A stretch of DNA of 64,000 bases from JAWOLE01 sp035263845 (GCA_035263845.1 DATFQY010000222.1:1-64000), one strand, 5' to 3'; counted from the stretch's first letter, positions 49,261-57,580 are shown. Program-made: numbers and translations. The notes: generated by a model from the letters alone, not told the origin.

Positions 49261-50760
49261 GTGCCGGATTTCCAGACCCAGCACAAGCTCCTTCTTCTCG
49301 AGACCCTCTACGACGCCGGCCGCTCGCTCGGCTCGCTTCCCGATGAGGAGGCCCTGGTCGAGGACGTCCTCGGCCGCGCCGTCGGAGTCCTCGACGCCTC
49401 GCGCGGGTACCTCGCCACCTTCAACGAAGGCGGAGCGAGGCTGGCCGAGGCCCGCGTCGGATTTCCGAAGCGGCTCTCGGAGTCCACGGTCGCCGAGGAC
49501 GAGTTCTTGGCCGACGTCCTCCGGGCCGACACGGCCCTCCAGAGGGAGAACTTCAAGCTGCTGCGGGTGGCGATCACGACGGCCGTGGGCGTGCCGATCC
49601 GGGCGGGCGCGCGGACCGTCGGGGTGCTGGTCCTCGCGGACAAGGAGCTGCGGCAGGGCGGGCGCATCGCGTTCGACGAGGACGACTCCCGGTTCCTGAC
49701 CTCGCTTGCGGGACTGTGCGGAATGGCCATCGAGAACCGCCGGCACCTTGAGAAGCTGACGCGGGAGAGAGAGAGGCTCGAGGAAGAGAACCGGCGCCTG
49801 CTCGACGAGACCGGACGGGCCGCCGCGGGGCGTCTCTTCGTCGGAGATTCTCCCGCGGCCCGGCGGGTCCTCGACCTGATCGGCCGGGTCGCGCCGTCGC
49901 GGACCTCGGTCCTCATCACGGGTGAGAGCGGCACGGGCAAAGAGCTCGTCGCTCGGATGATCCACGCGAGGAGCGATCGCGCCGAGAGGCCGTTCGTCGC
50001 GATCAACTGCGCGGCCCTGCCAGAGTCGCTCCTGGAGTCCGAGCTCTTCGGCATCGAGCGCGGAGTGGCCACGGGTGTCGAGGCGCGGGCCGGGCGCTTC
50101 GAGGCGGCCAACGGCGGAACGCTCTTCCTCGACGAGGTCGGGGACATGCCGCTCTCGCTCCAGGCCAAGCTCCTGCGGGTCCTGCAGGAACGGGAGATCG
50201 AGCGCGTCGGCGGCAGAAGGCGGATGCCCATCGACGTTCGCGTTCTCGCCGCAACCAACGCGAGGCTTCCGGAGAAGATCGCCGCGGGAGAGTTCCGCGA
50301 GGACCTCTACTACCGTCTCCGGGTCATCGAGATCGCGCTGCCGCCGCTGCGAGAGCGGCGCGAGGACATCCCGAGGCTCGCCCGGCATTTCCTTGAGCGC
50401 TTCGCCGCGCGGGAGGGGCGCGAGACGCCGACGATCGACCGCGAGGCCTTCGCCGCTCTCCTGTCTCATGACTACGCGGGCAACATCCGGGAGCTCGAGA
50501 ACCTGCTCGAAGGCGCCGCCTCGCTCTGCCGCGGAGGCGTCATCCAGCTCGAGGATCTCCAGTGGCTGCCGGCCCGGGCGCCCGGACGGCCGGACGCGCT
50601 GCCGGAAGGCGAGTCCAGCGAGGTTCCGAACCTGGCCGCCCTCGAGGAGAGGCATATCCGCAGGGTGCTGAAGATGGCCGGTGGCAACAAGAGCCGCGCG
50701 GCCCGACTCCTGGGAATCAGCCGGAGAACGCTCTACCGAAAGAAGGTATTGAGCCGATAA
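49261..50760 (+). CDS. Sigma54-dependent activator with GAF sensor domain
   Basis: 499 aa, GTG start. N-terminal GAF domain (about 10-165), short coiled linker, AAA+ domain (about 195-430) with Walker A GESGTGKE and Walker B LFLDEVGDMP, and C-terminal Fis-type HTH (about 465-497: NKSRAARLLGISRRTLYRK). No receiver domain, so it responds to a ligand or redox/metabolic cue through GAF rather than phosphorylation. The sigma54-contact loop reads GVATGV instead of GAFTGA, a variant known from GAF-type activators of the order Myxococcales and relatives. A sigma54-type promoter lies 200 nt downstream, before a small membrane-protein gene. Confidence 0.93.
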   Translation: MPDFQTQHKLLLLETLYDAGRSLGSLPDEEALVEDVLGRAVGVLDASRGYLATFNEGGARLAEARVGFPKRLSESTVAEDEFLADVLRADTALQRENFKLLRVAITTAVGVPIRAGARTVGVLVLADKELRQGGRIAFDEDDSRFLTSLAGLCGMAIENRRHLEKLTRERERLEEENRRLLDETGRAAAGRLFVGDSPAARRVLDLIGRVAPSRTSVLITGESGTGKELVARMIHARSDRAERPFVAINCAALPESLLESELFGIERGVATGVEARAGRFEAANGGTLFLDEVGDMPLSLQAKLLRVLQEREIERVGGRRRMPIDVRVLAATNARLPEKIAAGEFREDLYYRLRVIEIALPPLRERREDIPRLARHFLERFAAREGRETPTIDREAFAALLSHDYAGNIRELENLLEGAASLCRGGVIQLEDLQWLPARAPGRPDALPEGESSEVPNLAALEERHIRRVLKMAGGNKSRAARLLGISRRTLYRKKVLSR

Positions 50761-50916
50761 GTCGCAGTATCGAAAAGTCACGCTTTCTTATATAAGCATC
50801 TAATAAAAAAGGAGTTATCTATTCATTGTCGTTCCTGACATTCGGAAAGTGTATCTTAATGGCACTATAATGACAAACCGTGCTCGCATCCCGAATTCGC
50901 GGCAAGCCCTTCTATT

Positions 50917-50928
50917 GCAAGCGCTTGC
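50917..50928. promoter_or_regulatory. Perfect 12-bp palindrome GCAAGCGCTTGC
   Basis: Perfect inverted repeat ending 26 nt before the -24 box of the sigma54-type promoter. Candidate activator-binding site. Confidence 0.4.
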
Positions 50929-50939
50929 TCTCCTCGACC

Positions 50940-50953
50940 GTCCCGGCCGGGAC
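50940..50953. promoter_or_regulatory. Perfect 14-bp palindrome GTCCCGGCCGGGAC
   Basis: Perfect inverted repeat directly abutting the -24 box of the sigma54-type promoter. Candidate repressor or activator site. Confidence 0.4.
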
Positions 50954-50954
50954 G

Positions 50955-50970
50955 TGGCAGAGGGCTTGCC
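50955..50970 (+). promoter_or_regulatory. Candidate sigma54 promoter before the small membrane-protein gene
   Basis: TGGCAG-N5-TTGCC, with correct GG-N10-GC spacing. Predicted transcript start about 50981, 10 nt before the ATG at 50991. It lies just downstream of a sigma54 activator gene. Confidence 0.5.
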
Positions 50971-50990
50971 TTTCCCCTGCTCGAGCGAAC

Positions 50991-51188
50991 ATGAAAAGAA
51001 CGCAGGCAGCCACCTTCGAATCGGCTTCGGCCCGCATCTCCGCCGCCGCGCGGCGGGAGCGGTCGGAGACTCGCGGACTGGCCTGGGCCCTGCTCGCCGC
51101 GGAAATCGGCGCCGTGTTCGCACTCTTCTCCTCGGGCCTGGTCCCGGCGACCGTCGTCCGCGCGCTCCAGGTCTTCCTGCGTTTTTAG
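50991..51188 (+). CDS. Small predicted membrane protein
   Basis: 65 aa, starting MKRTQAATFESASARISAAARRERSE-type basic helix (about 1-27) and followed by one hydrophobic segment GLAWALLAAEIGAVFALFSS (about 29-48) and a short amphipathic end (VVRALQVFLRF). Third codon positions are strongly G/C, as in real genes here, unlike the AT-rich DNA before it. A frame opening at 50880 exists but crosses the promoter. Not recognised. The sigma54-type promoter in front and the adjacent activator suggest regulated expression as a small membrane effector. Confidence 0.5.
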   Translation: MKRTQAATFESASARISAAARRERSETRGLAWALLAAEIGAVFALFSSGLVPATVVRALQVFLRF

Positions 51189-51345
51189 GTCCAGACAGTG
51201 AGACTCGGAAGCCCGGGCAGGGGACCCACGGGTCTCCTGACCCCCAGCCGCCGCCGTTTTGGCGATGCCGAGCCCAACCCGGCGCGAAAGAGCCGCGCGG
51301 TATTCTCTGGCGACTTGACGCTGCGCGAACCCGGAGGCGCCTGAG
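51189..51345 (+). other. Intergenic stretch with a hairpin, no gene seen
   Basis: Contains a 9-bp stem AGGGGACCC / GGGTCTCCT (51219-51238, one G-U pair) without a T-run, possibly a weak terminator, then GC-rich leader DNA before the kinase gene. Confidence 0.35.
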
Positions 51346-51807
51346 ATGTCTGGGCGAGAATCGGCCCGGATGAGCGTGGACTCGACGGGCGCGCGGGAGA
51401 TCTCCCTGACGATCCCGGTCGCCCCGGACATGGAGATCGTCGCGACCGCGCAGGCGGCGGCGCTGGGCGAGTTCATCGAGATGGCCCACGATAAGATCGA
51501 CGAGGTCAAGCTCGCTCTCGTGGAGGCCTGCATCAACGCCTTTGAGCACGCTCACGCTCGGGACGACCGGCTGCACCTGACGTTTCGCGTCGGCCGGGAA
51601 GACGAGCGCGACTACCTCGAGGTCGAGGTGCTGGACCGCGGGACGGGCTTCGACCAGGCCTCCGTCGAGCCGCCCTCGGCGGAGAAGACGTTCCAGGGCC
51701 GGCAGAAGCGGGGCTGGGGCCTTCAGATCATGCGGAGCCTGATGGATTCGGTGGACATTTCGTCGGGGCAGGGAGGGACGCGGATCCTCATGAGGAAGTA
51801 CAAGTGA
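51346..51807 (+). CDS. Anti-sigma factor / serine-protein kinase (RsbW-like HATPase)
   Basis: 153 aa. GHKL-type ATPase of the RsbW/SpoIIAB family: EVKLALVEACINAFEHAHA (N-box, about 62-80), LEVEVLDRGTGFDQ (G1 box, about 92-105) and RGWGLQIMRSLMD (G2 region). Such kinases phosphorylate their STAS antagonist and may bind a sigma factor or another output protein. Overlaps the STAS gene by GTGA and is followed by a PP2C phosphatase, the full partner-switching set. No sigma factor gene is visible in the window, so the output is unknown. A second ATG at 51370 is also possible. Confidence 0.9.
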   Translation: MSGRESARMSVDSTGAREISLTIPVAPDMEIVATAQAAALGEFIEMAHDKIDEVKLALVEACINAFEHAHARDDRLHLTFRVGREDERDYLEVEVLDRGTGFDQASVEPPSAEKTFQGRQKRGWGLQIMRSLMDSVDISSGQGGTRILMRKYK

Positions 51808-52157
51808 GCGAGGTCTGCAGGGTCGCCGCGGAGCGGCGCGGAGACGTGGCCGTCCTTTCGACGGACGGCTACATCAACAACCAGGGGGGCGAGGAAATCG
51901 CGCGCCAGGCGTACGCGCAGCTGGAATCCGGCGCGCGGGCGCTGGTCCTGAACCTGGAGAAGACGCGCATCGTCAACTCGATCGGCATCTCGATCCTGAT
52001 CGAGGTCCTCGAGAAGGTCATGGACCGCAAGGGGCAGCTCGCCTTCTGCTGCCTGACGCCGACGATCGACAAGACGTTTCGGATCATGGGACTGGCCCAG
52101 TACGCGTCGATCTACCCGACCGAAGCGGAAGCCGTTCGGGCCGTCGCGGCGGCGTGA
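51804..52157 (+). CDS. STAS-domain anti-sigma factor antagonist
   Basis: 117 aa, GTG start overlapping the kinase gene. STAS fold of the SpoIIAA/RsbV type: GDVAVLSTDGYINNQGGEEIA, ALVLNLEKTRIVNSIGISILIEVLEKV, GQLAFCCLTPTIDKTFRIMGL. The phosphorylation segment reads NSIGIS where the family has DSxGLG: the Ser is kept at the RsbV position, but the preceding Asp is Asn. It should be the substrate of the kinase at 51346 and the phosphatases here. Confidence 0.9.
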   Translation: MSEVCRVAAERRGDVAVLSTDGYINNQGGEEIARQAYAQLESGARALVLNLEKTRIVNSIGISILIEVLEKVMDRKGQLAFCCLTPTIDKTFRIMGLAQYASIYPTEAEAVRAVAAA

Positions 52158-53794
52158 CCGAGTCGCCTTCCACTCCCGCCGCCTCCCGTCTCGCGGGTCT
52201 CTGGAAGGCGCTCGAGGAGCCGCTGGCGGGCTCCGATCTTCCCCTTCCCGCCCGGCTGGCGGCGGCGGCGCTGCGATGCAGCGGGGCGCGTCGCGCGGCG
52301 ATCTACCTGCCGGAGAAAGAAAGCTGGGTCCGCTCCGCCGTCTCCGGGGACGGCGGCGAGGACGAGCTGCCCGAATCGCTCGACCCTGAGGAACGCCGCA
52401 CGGAGCTCGTCCTTGTGCCGCTGACGGCCGAGGGTGAGGTCCACGGCCAGCTCGCCCTGGAGGGTTTGCCCGGCGGCGACGGCGGCGGGATCGCTCCGGT
52501 CCTCGGAGTCCTGCTGGGCGGGCTGCTGGCCGCGCACCGCTACAGCCGGCAGGTCAAGGAAGCGGACTTCGAGGTCCGCACGCGGCTGGTCGAGCTCGAG
52601 TCCCTCTACGACCTGGGCCTCTCGCTCGGCGGACAGCTCGAGGTTTCCGCTCTCGCCGACGAGGTGCTCTTCCGCTCGATCTCGCTGACGGACGCGGGCA
52701 AGGGGACCCTCGTCCTCTTCCACGAGGACGGCCGGCTTCTTCTCGAGCGGAGCCTCGGCGAGCAGCTGCTGCCGGCCGAGCTCTTCGCGACGTGGGAGCT
52801 TCCCGAGGGCGATGCCGTCATCAACAACGCCGCCGCCTCCGTTCCGACGGCCGGGGTTCGGCTGGCCTCCTGCGTGAAGTGCCTCGCCGTGCCGATCTCC
52901 GTCGGCGGGCGGCGGCTGGGCGTGCTCGCGGTCGCCGACAAGGAGTCGAGGGACGGCAGCGTCCTCGACTTCACTCCGGCCGACGCGCGGCTGCTCTCCC
53001 TCTTCGCCAACCAGGCCGCGGCGGCGATCGAGACGGCGCGGCTGCACCGCGCGGCGATCGAGAAGGAGAGGATCGAGCGGGAGCTGGAGCTGGCCGCCGC
53101 GATCCAGCGGGAGATCCTTCCGAGGTCCCTGCCGGAGGTCGCGGGCGTGGAGCTCGCGGCGGCGAGCCTTCCCACGCGGCAGGTCGGCGGCGACTACTAC
53201 GACCTCTTTCCATTGTCGCGGGGACGGCTCGGGTTCCTCGTCGCGGACGTTTCCGGAAAGGGGATCCCGGCGGCTCTGCTCGTGTCCACGGTCCACGCCG
53301 CGGTGCACCTGCAGATCGACGAGGCGAAGACCGTGGTCGAGCTCGTGGAGCGCATCGACCGGCATCTGCGGCGCTACGCCGCGACCCGCAAGTTCCTCAC
53401 GCTCTTCTTCGGCCTGATCGAGCCCTCGGAGGGAAGGCTGACCTACGTGTCGGCCGGCCACAACCCCGCGCTCTTGATCCGCGGGGCCGGGAGAATCGAG
53501 ACGCTCGGCTCGACGGGCGTGCCCGTCGGCATGTTCCCTGACGCCGCTTGGAAGGAGGTCACCGTCGCGCTCTCCGCCGGCGACCTTCTCTGCGTCTTCA
53601 CGGACGGGCTGACGGAGGCCGTCAACACCCGCGAGGAGGAGTTCGGGCTCGACCGCCTCTCCGCGGTCGTCGCGGCGGGCCTGCGAAAGCCGCTGCCCGA
53701 GGTCGCGGACCGGGTGTTCGCGGACGTCGCGGACTTCGCGCGAGAGATGCCGCAGTACGACGACCAGACGCTGCTCCTCGTGCGCCGGGCGTGA
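52154..53794 (+). CDS. GAF-domain PP2C (SpoIIE/RsbU-type) phosphatase
   Basis: 546 aa, overlapping the STAS gene by GTGA. An N-terminal partial GAF-like region (about 20-130), a full GAF domain (about 150-310: LESLYDLGLSLGGQLEV, VGGRRLGVLAVADKESRDGS), helix LELAAAIQREILPRSLPEV, then the PP2C domain (about 330-545) with VGGDYYDLFP, VADVSGKGIPAAL, YVSAGHNPALLIR, VFTDGLTEAVN and YDDQTLLLV. Cytoplasmic, with no TM segment. It should dephosphorylate the STAS protein and so release the kinase from it. Gene order kinase-antagonist-phosphatase is complete. Confidence 0.93.
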   Translation: MTESPSTPAASRLAGLWKALEEPLAGSDLPLPARLAAAALRCSGARRAAIYLPEKESWVRSAVSGDGGEDELPESLDPEERRTELVLVPLTAEGEVHGQLALEGLPGGDGGGIAPVLGVLLGGLLAAHRYSRQVKEADFEVRTRLVELESLYDLGLSLGGQLEVSALADEVLFRSISLTDAGKGTLVLFHEDGRLLLERSLGEQLLPAELFATWELPEGDAVINNAAASVPTAGVRLASCVKCLAVPISVGGRRLGVLAVADKESRDGSVLDFTPADARLLSLFANQAAAAIETARLHRAAIEKERIERELELAAAIQREILPRSLPEVAGVELAAASLPTRQVGGDYYDLFPLSRGRLGFLVADVSGKGIPAALLVSTVHAAVHLQIDEAKTVVELVERIDRHLRRYAATRKFLTLFFGLIEPSEGRLTYVSAGHNPALLIRGAGRIETLGSTGVPVGMFPDAAWKEVTVALSAGDLLCVFTDGLTEAVNTREEEFGLDRLSAVVAAGLRKPLPEVADRVFADVADFAREMPQYDDQTLLLVRRA

Positions 53795-53840
53795 GCGGGA
53801 GGCCAGCGGGCCTCTCCACTCGACGGGTTAAGATCAGCCG

Positions 53841-55529
53841 GTGAGTTTCTTCTGCGGCCTGGCCCTTTCCCTGCTGGCCGCGGTCGTCCCCCAGGGCTCG
53901 GACTCCGGGCTGCTCCTGGAGGGCGCGACCGTCTACGTTTCCGCCGCCGAGAAGCCGGCGAAGAAGGCCGTTCTCGTCCGGGACGGGAAGATCGCATTCG
54001 TCGGCGACGCCGCGGAGGCAAGGAAGCTCGCTCCCTCGGCGACCCGCGTGGACATTACGGGGACGTTCCTCTTCCCGGGCTGGGCGGACGCCCATGGCCA
54101 CCTCGAGGGCCTCGGCAAGGCGCTGGAAACGGCTGACCTTCGCGGCTCGGCCAGCGCGGCGGAGGCCGCGAAGCGGATGGCGGCCGCCGCGGCTTCGCTT
54201 CCCGCGGGAAGCTGGGCGGAAGGGCGCGCGTGGGACCAGAACCGCTTCCCGGGCCAGGCTTTCCCCGACGCGCGGGACCTCGACGCAACCCTGCCCGACC
54301 GGCCCGCGGCCGCCCGGAGGGTGGACGGCCACGCGCTGTGGGTCAATTCCGCGGCCCTGAGGGCCGCCGGCGTGGATGCTTCGACGAAGGACCCGGACGG
54401 CGGCCGCATCCTCCGCCGGCCGGACGGAAGCCCGTCGGGAGTTTTCGTGGACCGCGCCATGGGCCTGATCGACGCGGCGATGCCGCGCGCCTCCCATGCG
54501 GACTTCGAGCGGCGCATCCTCGCCGCGACCCGTGCCTGCGCGAAGCGGGGGCTGACGGAAGTCCAGGACGCCTCCCGCTATGGGCCGGAGCAGATCGCCG
54601 GGCTCGTGAAGCTCGCGGACGCGGGGGAGCTCCCGATCCGCGTCTACGCCACCGTCTCCGCCGACGCGTCTGTCCTCCCGGCCTTTATCGCGAAGGGAAC
54701 GCGGATTGGCAAGGGGAGCGACTTCCTGACCGTCCGGGCGATCAAGGTCCTCGCCGACGGCGCGCTCGGGAGCCGGGGCGCGGCGATGCTTTCGGACTAC
54801 TCCGACGAGCCCGGGAACCGCGGCCTCCTCGTGACGCCTCCGGAGAGGCTCGACGAGGTCGCCCTGGACGCGCGCAAGAACGGCTGGCAGCTCTGGGTCC
54901 ACGCGATCGGGGACCGCGGCAACCGGCTCGCGCTCGACGCCTACGCGAAGGCCGCCGCGGCCGTGCCGCAGGCGCCCGCCGGCGGGACTCGCCCGCGCAT
55001 CGAGCACGCGCAGATCCTCGCGGCCTCCGACATCCCGAGGTTCTCGCGCGAGGGGGTCATCGCGTCCATCCAGCCGACCCACGCGACCTCCGACATGCCG
55101 TGGGCGGAGAAACGGGTCGGGCCCGACCGCATCGCCGGCGCCTACGCCTGGCGAAAGCTCAAGAACACCGGAGCGCGCCTGGCCGGCGGCAGCGACTTCC
55201 CGGTGGAATCGGAGAACCCGCTCCTGGGTTTCTACGCCGCGGTGACGCGGCAGGACCTGGACGGGAAGCCTCCGGGCGGCTGGCTGCCGGGGGAGAGGCT
55301 GACGCGTTCCGAGGCGCTCGCCCTCTTCACCTCCGACGCGGCGTACGCCGCCTTCGAGGAGGACCGGCGGGGCCGCGTCGCTCCAGGCTTCGAGGCGGAC
55401 CTCACGATCCTGCCCCGCGATCCCATGACCGTTGCCGAGAGGGAGATGCCCGGCATCGCGCCGATCCTGACGATCGTCGGCGGGCGGGTGTCGTGGGGTC
55501 GGGGGCTTTCCGGAGAGAAGGCGCCTTGA
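53841..55529 (+). CDS. Exported amidohydrolase of the YtcJ-like (amidohydrolase 3) family
   Basis: 562 aa, GTG start. A short N-terminal hydrophobic segment SFFCGLALSLLAAVVPQG looks like a signal peptide. The amidohydrolase-3 fold follows: LFPGWADAHGHLEGLG (HxH metal site, about 78), IKVLADGALGSRGAAML (about 305), WVHAIGDRGNRLALDAY, RIEHAQIL, IASIQPTHATSDM, GARLAGGSDFPVES (catalytic Asp) and the C-terminal GFEADLTILPRDP. These enzymes hydrolyse diverse amides or cyclic ureas; substrate not inferable. A TTAAGAT stretch lies 6 nt before the start. Its stop overlaps the TTG of the next gene. Confidence 0.88.
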   Translation: MSFFCGLALSLLAAVVPQGSDSGLLLEGATVYVSAAEKPAKKAVLVRDGKIAFVGDAAEARKLAPSATRVDITGTFLFPGWADAHGHLEGLGKALETADLRGSASAAEAAKRMAAAAASLPAGSWAEGRAWDQNRFPGQAFPDARDLDATLPDRPAAARRVDGHALWVNSAALRAAGVDASTKDPDGGRILRRPDGSPSGVFVDRAMGLIDAAMPRASHADFERRILAATRACAKRGLTEVQDASRYGPEQIAGLVKLADAGELPIRVYATVSADASVLPAFIAKGTRIGKGSDFLTVRAIKVLADGALGSRGAAMLSDYSDEPGNRGLLVTPPERLDEVALDARKNGWQLWVHAIGDRGNRLALDAYAKAAAAVPQAPAGGTRPRIEHAQILAASDIPRFSREGVIASIQPTHATSDMPWAEKRVGPDRIAGAYAWRKLKNTGARLAGGSDFPVESENPLLGFYAAVTRQDLDGKPPGGWLPGERLTRSEALALFTSDAAYAAFEEDRRGRVAPGFEADLTILPRDPMTVAEREMPGIAPILTIVGGRVSWGRGLSGEKAP

Positions 55530-56284
55530 GAGGTCGGAGGGTGGCGCTATCCTTTCTCTTCGCCGCCTGTCTCCCGATGGCCTGCGGCGAGCAGAAGGCG
55601 GCGGCTCCGAAATTGACACCGACGGCCGGCGACGGCGACGCCGAACGGCGCGCGAAGATGGTCGAGAGCCAGATCGTGGCCAGGGGAGTCCGCGACCCGC
55701 GGGTCCTCGCCGCGATGCGGGAGGTCCCGCGCCACCTCTTCGTTCCCGCGACGGAGGCTCCCCACGCCTACGAGGACCACCCGCTGCCGATCGGCGGCAA
55801 CCAGACCATCTCGCAGCCCTACATCGTCGCGCTGATGACGGAGCTCGCGGAGATCGGGCCCGAGGAGAAGGCGCTCGAGATCGGGACCGGGTCCGGCTAC
55901 CAGAGCGCGGTGCTTGCCCGCCTGGCCCGCGAGGTCTACTCGATCGAGATCGTGCCGGAGCTCGCGCGCGACTCCGCCGAGCGCCTGAAGAAGCTCGGCT
56001 ACAACAACGTCCTCGTCCGCGAGGGGGACGGCTACCGCGGCTGGCCGGAACAGGCGCCCTTCGACGCGATCATCGTGACGGCCGCTCCGGACCGGATCCC
56101 GCAGCCGCTGCTCGACCAGCTCGCCCCGGGCGGGCGAATGGTGATCCCGGTCGGCAGTTTCTTCCAGGAGCTCAAGGTGCTCTCCAAGGACAAGAACGGC
56201 AAGATCACGGAGAAGGACATCCTCCCCGTGCGCTTCGTCCCGATGACCGGGGAGGTCGAGAAGACGCCCGCGAAACCGGAGTGA
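55526..56284 (+). CDS. Protein-L-isoaspartate O-methyltransferase, exported or lipoprotein form
   Basis: 252 aa. The core is a standard PCMT: MVESQIVARGVRDPRVLAAM, REVPRHLFVP, PLPIGGNQTISQPYIVALM, LEIGTGSGYQSAVLARL (SAM site), YNNVLVREGDGYRGW, FDAIIVTAAPDRIPQPLLDQLAPGGRMVIPVG. It repairs isoaspartyl residues. Unusually, the TTG start yields MRGRRVALSFLFAACLPMACGEQ, an Arg-rich, hydrophobic, Cys-containing leader like a lipoprotein signal, with GGAGA-type ribosome site before the TTG. Periplasmic PCMTs with signals are known; how SAM would be supplied is unclear. GTG 55541 is an alternative start. Confidence 0.9.
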   Translation: MRGRRVALSFLFAACLPMACGEQKAAAPKLTPTAGDGDAERRAKMVESQIVARGVRDPRVLAAMREVPRHLFVPATEAPHAYEDHPLPIGGNQTISQPYIVALMTELAEIGPEEKALEIGTGSGYQSAVLARLAREVYSIEIVPELARDSAERLKKLGYNNVLVREGDGYRGWPEQAPFDAIIVTAAPDRIPQPLLDQLAPGGRMVIPVGSFFQELKVLSKDKNGKITEKDILPVRFVPMTGEVEKTPAKPE

Positions 56285-57561
56285 GCCGGCCCGAGTTCCA
56301 GCCGGGCGGCGTTCTGCCGGACGGCACCGCGCCACGCCCCTCGCGGATGGTCCGGACGTTCCGGGCGTTCACCTATCGGGACTACCGCCTCCTCTGGGCC
56401 GGCGCGTTCACCTCGAGCGTCGGCACGTGGATGCAGGAGGTCGCGCAGAACTGGCTGATCCTGACGATGACGGGGTCGGCCTTCCTGCTCGGCCTCGACG
56501 CGTTCCTCGGCGACGCGCCCTTCCTCGCCTTTTCCCTCTTCGGCGGAGTCCTCGCCGACCGCGTGGACCGCCGCCGGATCCTCCTGACGTCGCAGTTCGT
56601 CCAGCTCTCCTCGGCGTTTCTTCTGGCGGGGCTGATCTGGGGGCACGCGATCCAGGTCTGGACGATCCTGACGCTTTCCTTCGTCGTCGGCTTCGCGCAG
56701 TCCTTCGGGGGGCCCGCATACCAGGCGCTGGTGCCGACGCTCGTGGACAAGCCGGACCTCCCCAACGCGGTGGCGCTCAACTCGATCCAGTTCAACCTCG
56801 CGCGGATCATCGGCCCGGTGCTGGCGGGCCTCGCCTTCTACAAGTTCGGCGCGGCCGCCTGCTTCGCGTTGAACGGCGTCTCGTTCCTCGCGGTCATCGC
56901 GGCGCTCTTCTCCCTCAAGCGCGGGGCGCTCGAGTCGGGAGGAGAGAAGGCGGAGCCGTTCCGGGAGAGCCTCAAGGCGGGACTGCGGGCCGTGCGGGAT
57001 GGCACGGCGCTGCGCGGCCTGATCGGCCTGGCGTTCGTCGGGAGCTTCTGCGCGATGCCGCTCGTGACCTTCCTGCCGGTCTTCGCGCAGAAGGTCTTCC
57101 ACCGCGACGCCAAGGGGTACGCGACCCTGCTCGCCGCGTTCGGCATCGGGGCGGTCGTCGGCGCCGTCGGCATCGCGGGATTCGGCCACGTGCGGCGCAA
57201 GGGAATGCTGGCCGTCGCGATGCAGTCGGCCTTCGGCCTGCTGATGATCGCCTTCGCCGTCTCGAGGAACCCGGCCGTTTCCTACGCGATCCTCTTCGCG
57301 GCCGGCGCCGCCCTGATGATCGTCTTCGCGATGTTCATGACGCTCGTTCAGGCCAACGTCGAGGACCGGCTCCGAGGGCGCGTCGTCTCCGTCTACACGC
57401 TGGCGTTCCGCGGGGCGATGCCCCTGGGCAACCTGGCGGCGGGCGCGCTGGCGAGCTGGCTGACCGCACCGAAGGTCCTGATCCTCGACGGAATCGTCCT
57501 CGTCCTGATGGGAGCGGTCGTGCTCGCCCGCCACCGAACCGCGGGCGTGACCTCCCTCTAG
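56281..57561 (+). CDS. Major facilitator superfamily transporter (MFS_3/EntS-like)
   Basis: 426 aa, GTG start overlapping the methyltransferase. About 12 TM helices; N-terminal RDYRLLWAGAFTSSVGTWMQEVAQNWLIL and GGVLADRVDRRRILL (the MFS loop 2-3 motif G-x-x-x-D-R-x-x-R), and AGALASWL near the end. These match the MFS_3 group of small-molecule effluxers, including siderophore exporters. Substrate unknown. It likely forms an operon with the two upstream genes. Confidence 0.9.
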   Translation: MSRPEFQPGGVLPDGTAPRPSRMVRTFRAFTYRDYRLLWAGAFTSSVGTWMQEVAQNWLILTMTGSAFLLGLDAFLGDAPFLAFSLFGGVLADRVDRRRILLTSQFVQLSSAFLLAGLIWGHAIQVWTILTLSFVVGFAQSFGGPAYQALVPTLVDKPDLPNAVALNSIQFNLARIIGPVLAGLAFYKFGAAACFALNGVSFLAVIAALFSLKRGALESGGEKAEPFRESLKAGLRAVRDGTALRGLIGLAFVGSFCAMPLVTFLPVFAQKVFHRDAKGYATLLAAFGIGAVVGAVGIAGFGHVRRKGMLAVAMQSAFGLLMIAFAVSRNPAVSYAILFAAGAALMIVFAMFMTLVQANVEDRLRGRVVSVYTLAFRGAMPLGNLAAGALASWLTAPKVLILDGIVLVLMGAVVLARHRTAGVTSL

Positions 57562-57580
57562 AAGTTTCAGGTTCGGGAGC

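Larger units (their letters stand above)
50761..50954 (+). promoter_or_regulatory. AT-rich regulatory stretch downstream of the activator
   Basis: About 190 nt with no gene. It contains a TATAAT hexamer (50866-50871) without a good -35 partner, and the two perfect palindromes listed separately just before the sigma54-type promoter. Likely a control region for the gene at 50991. Confidence 0.45.

Noticed and set aside
47944..50781. 945-codon minus-strand frame opposite the TPR and activator genes
   Set aside because: Shadow of two well-recognised plus-strand genes.
50862..50875. TGGCAC followed by TGAC, a second sigma54-like site
   Set aside because: The -12 element lacks the GC dinucleotide at the right spacing; the TATAAT there also lacks a -35.
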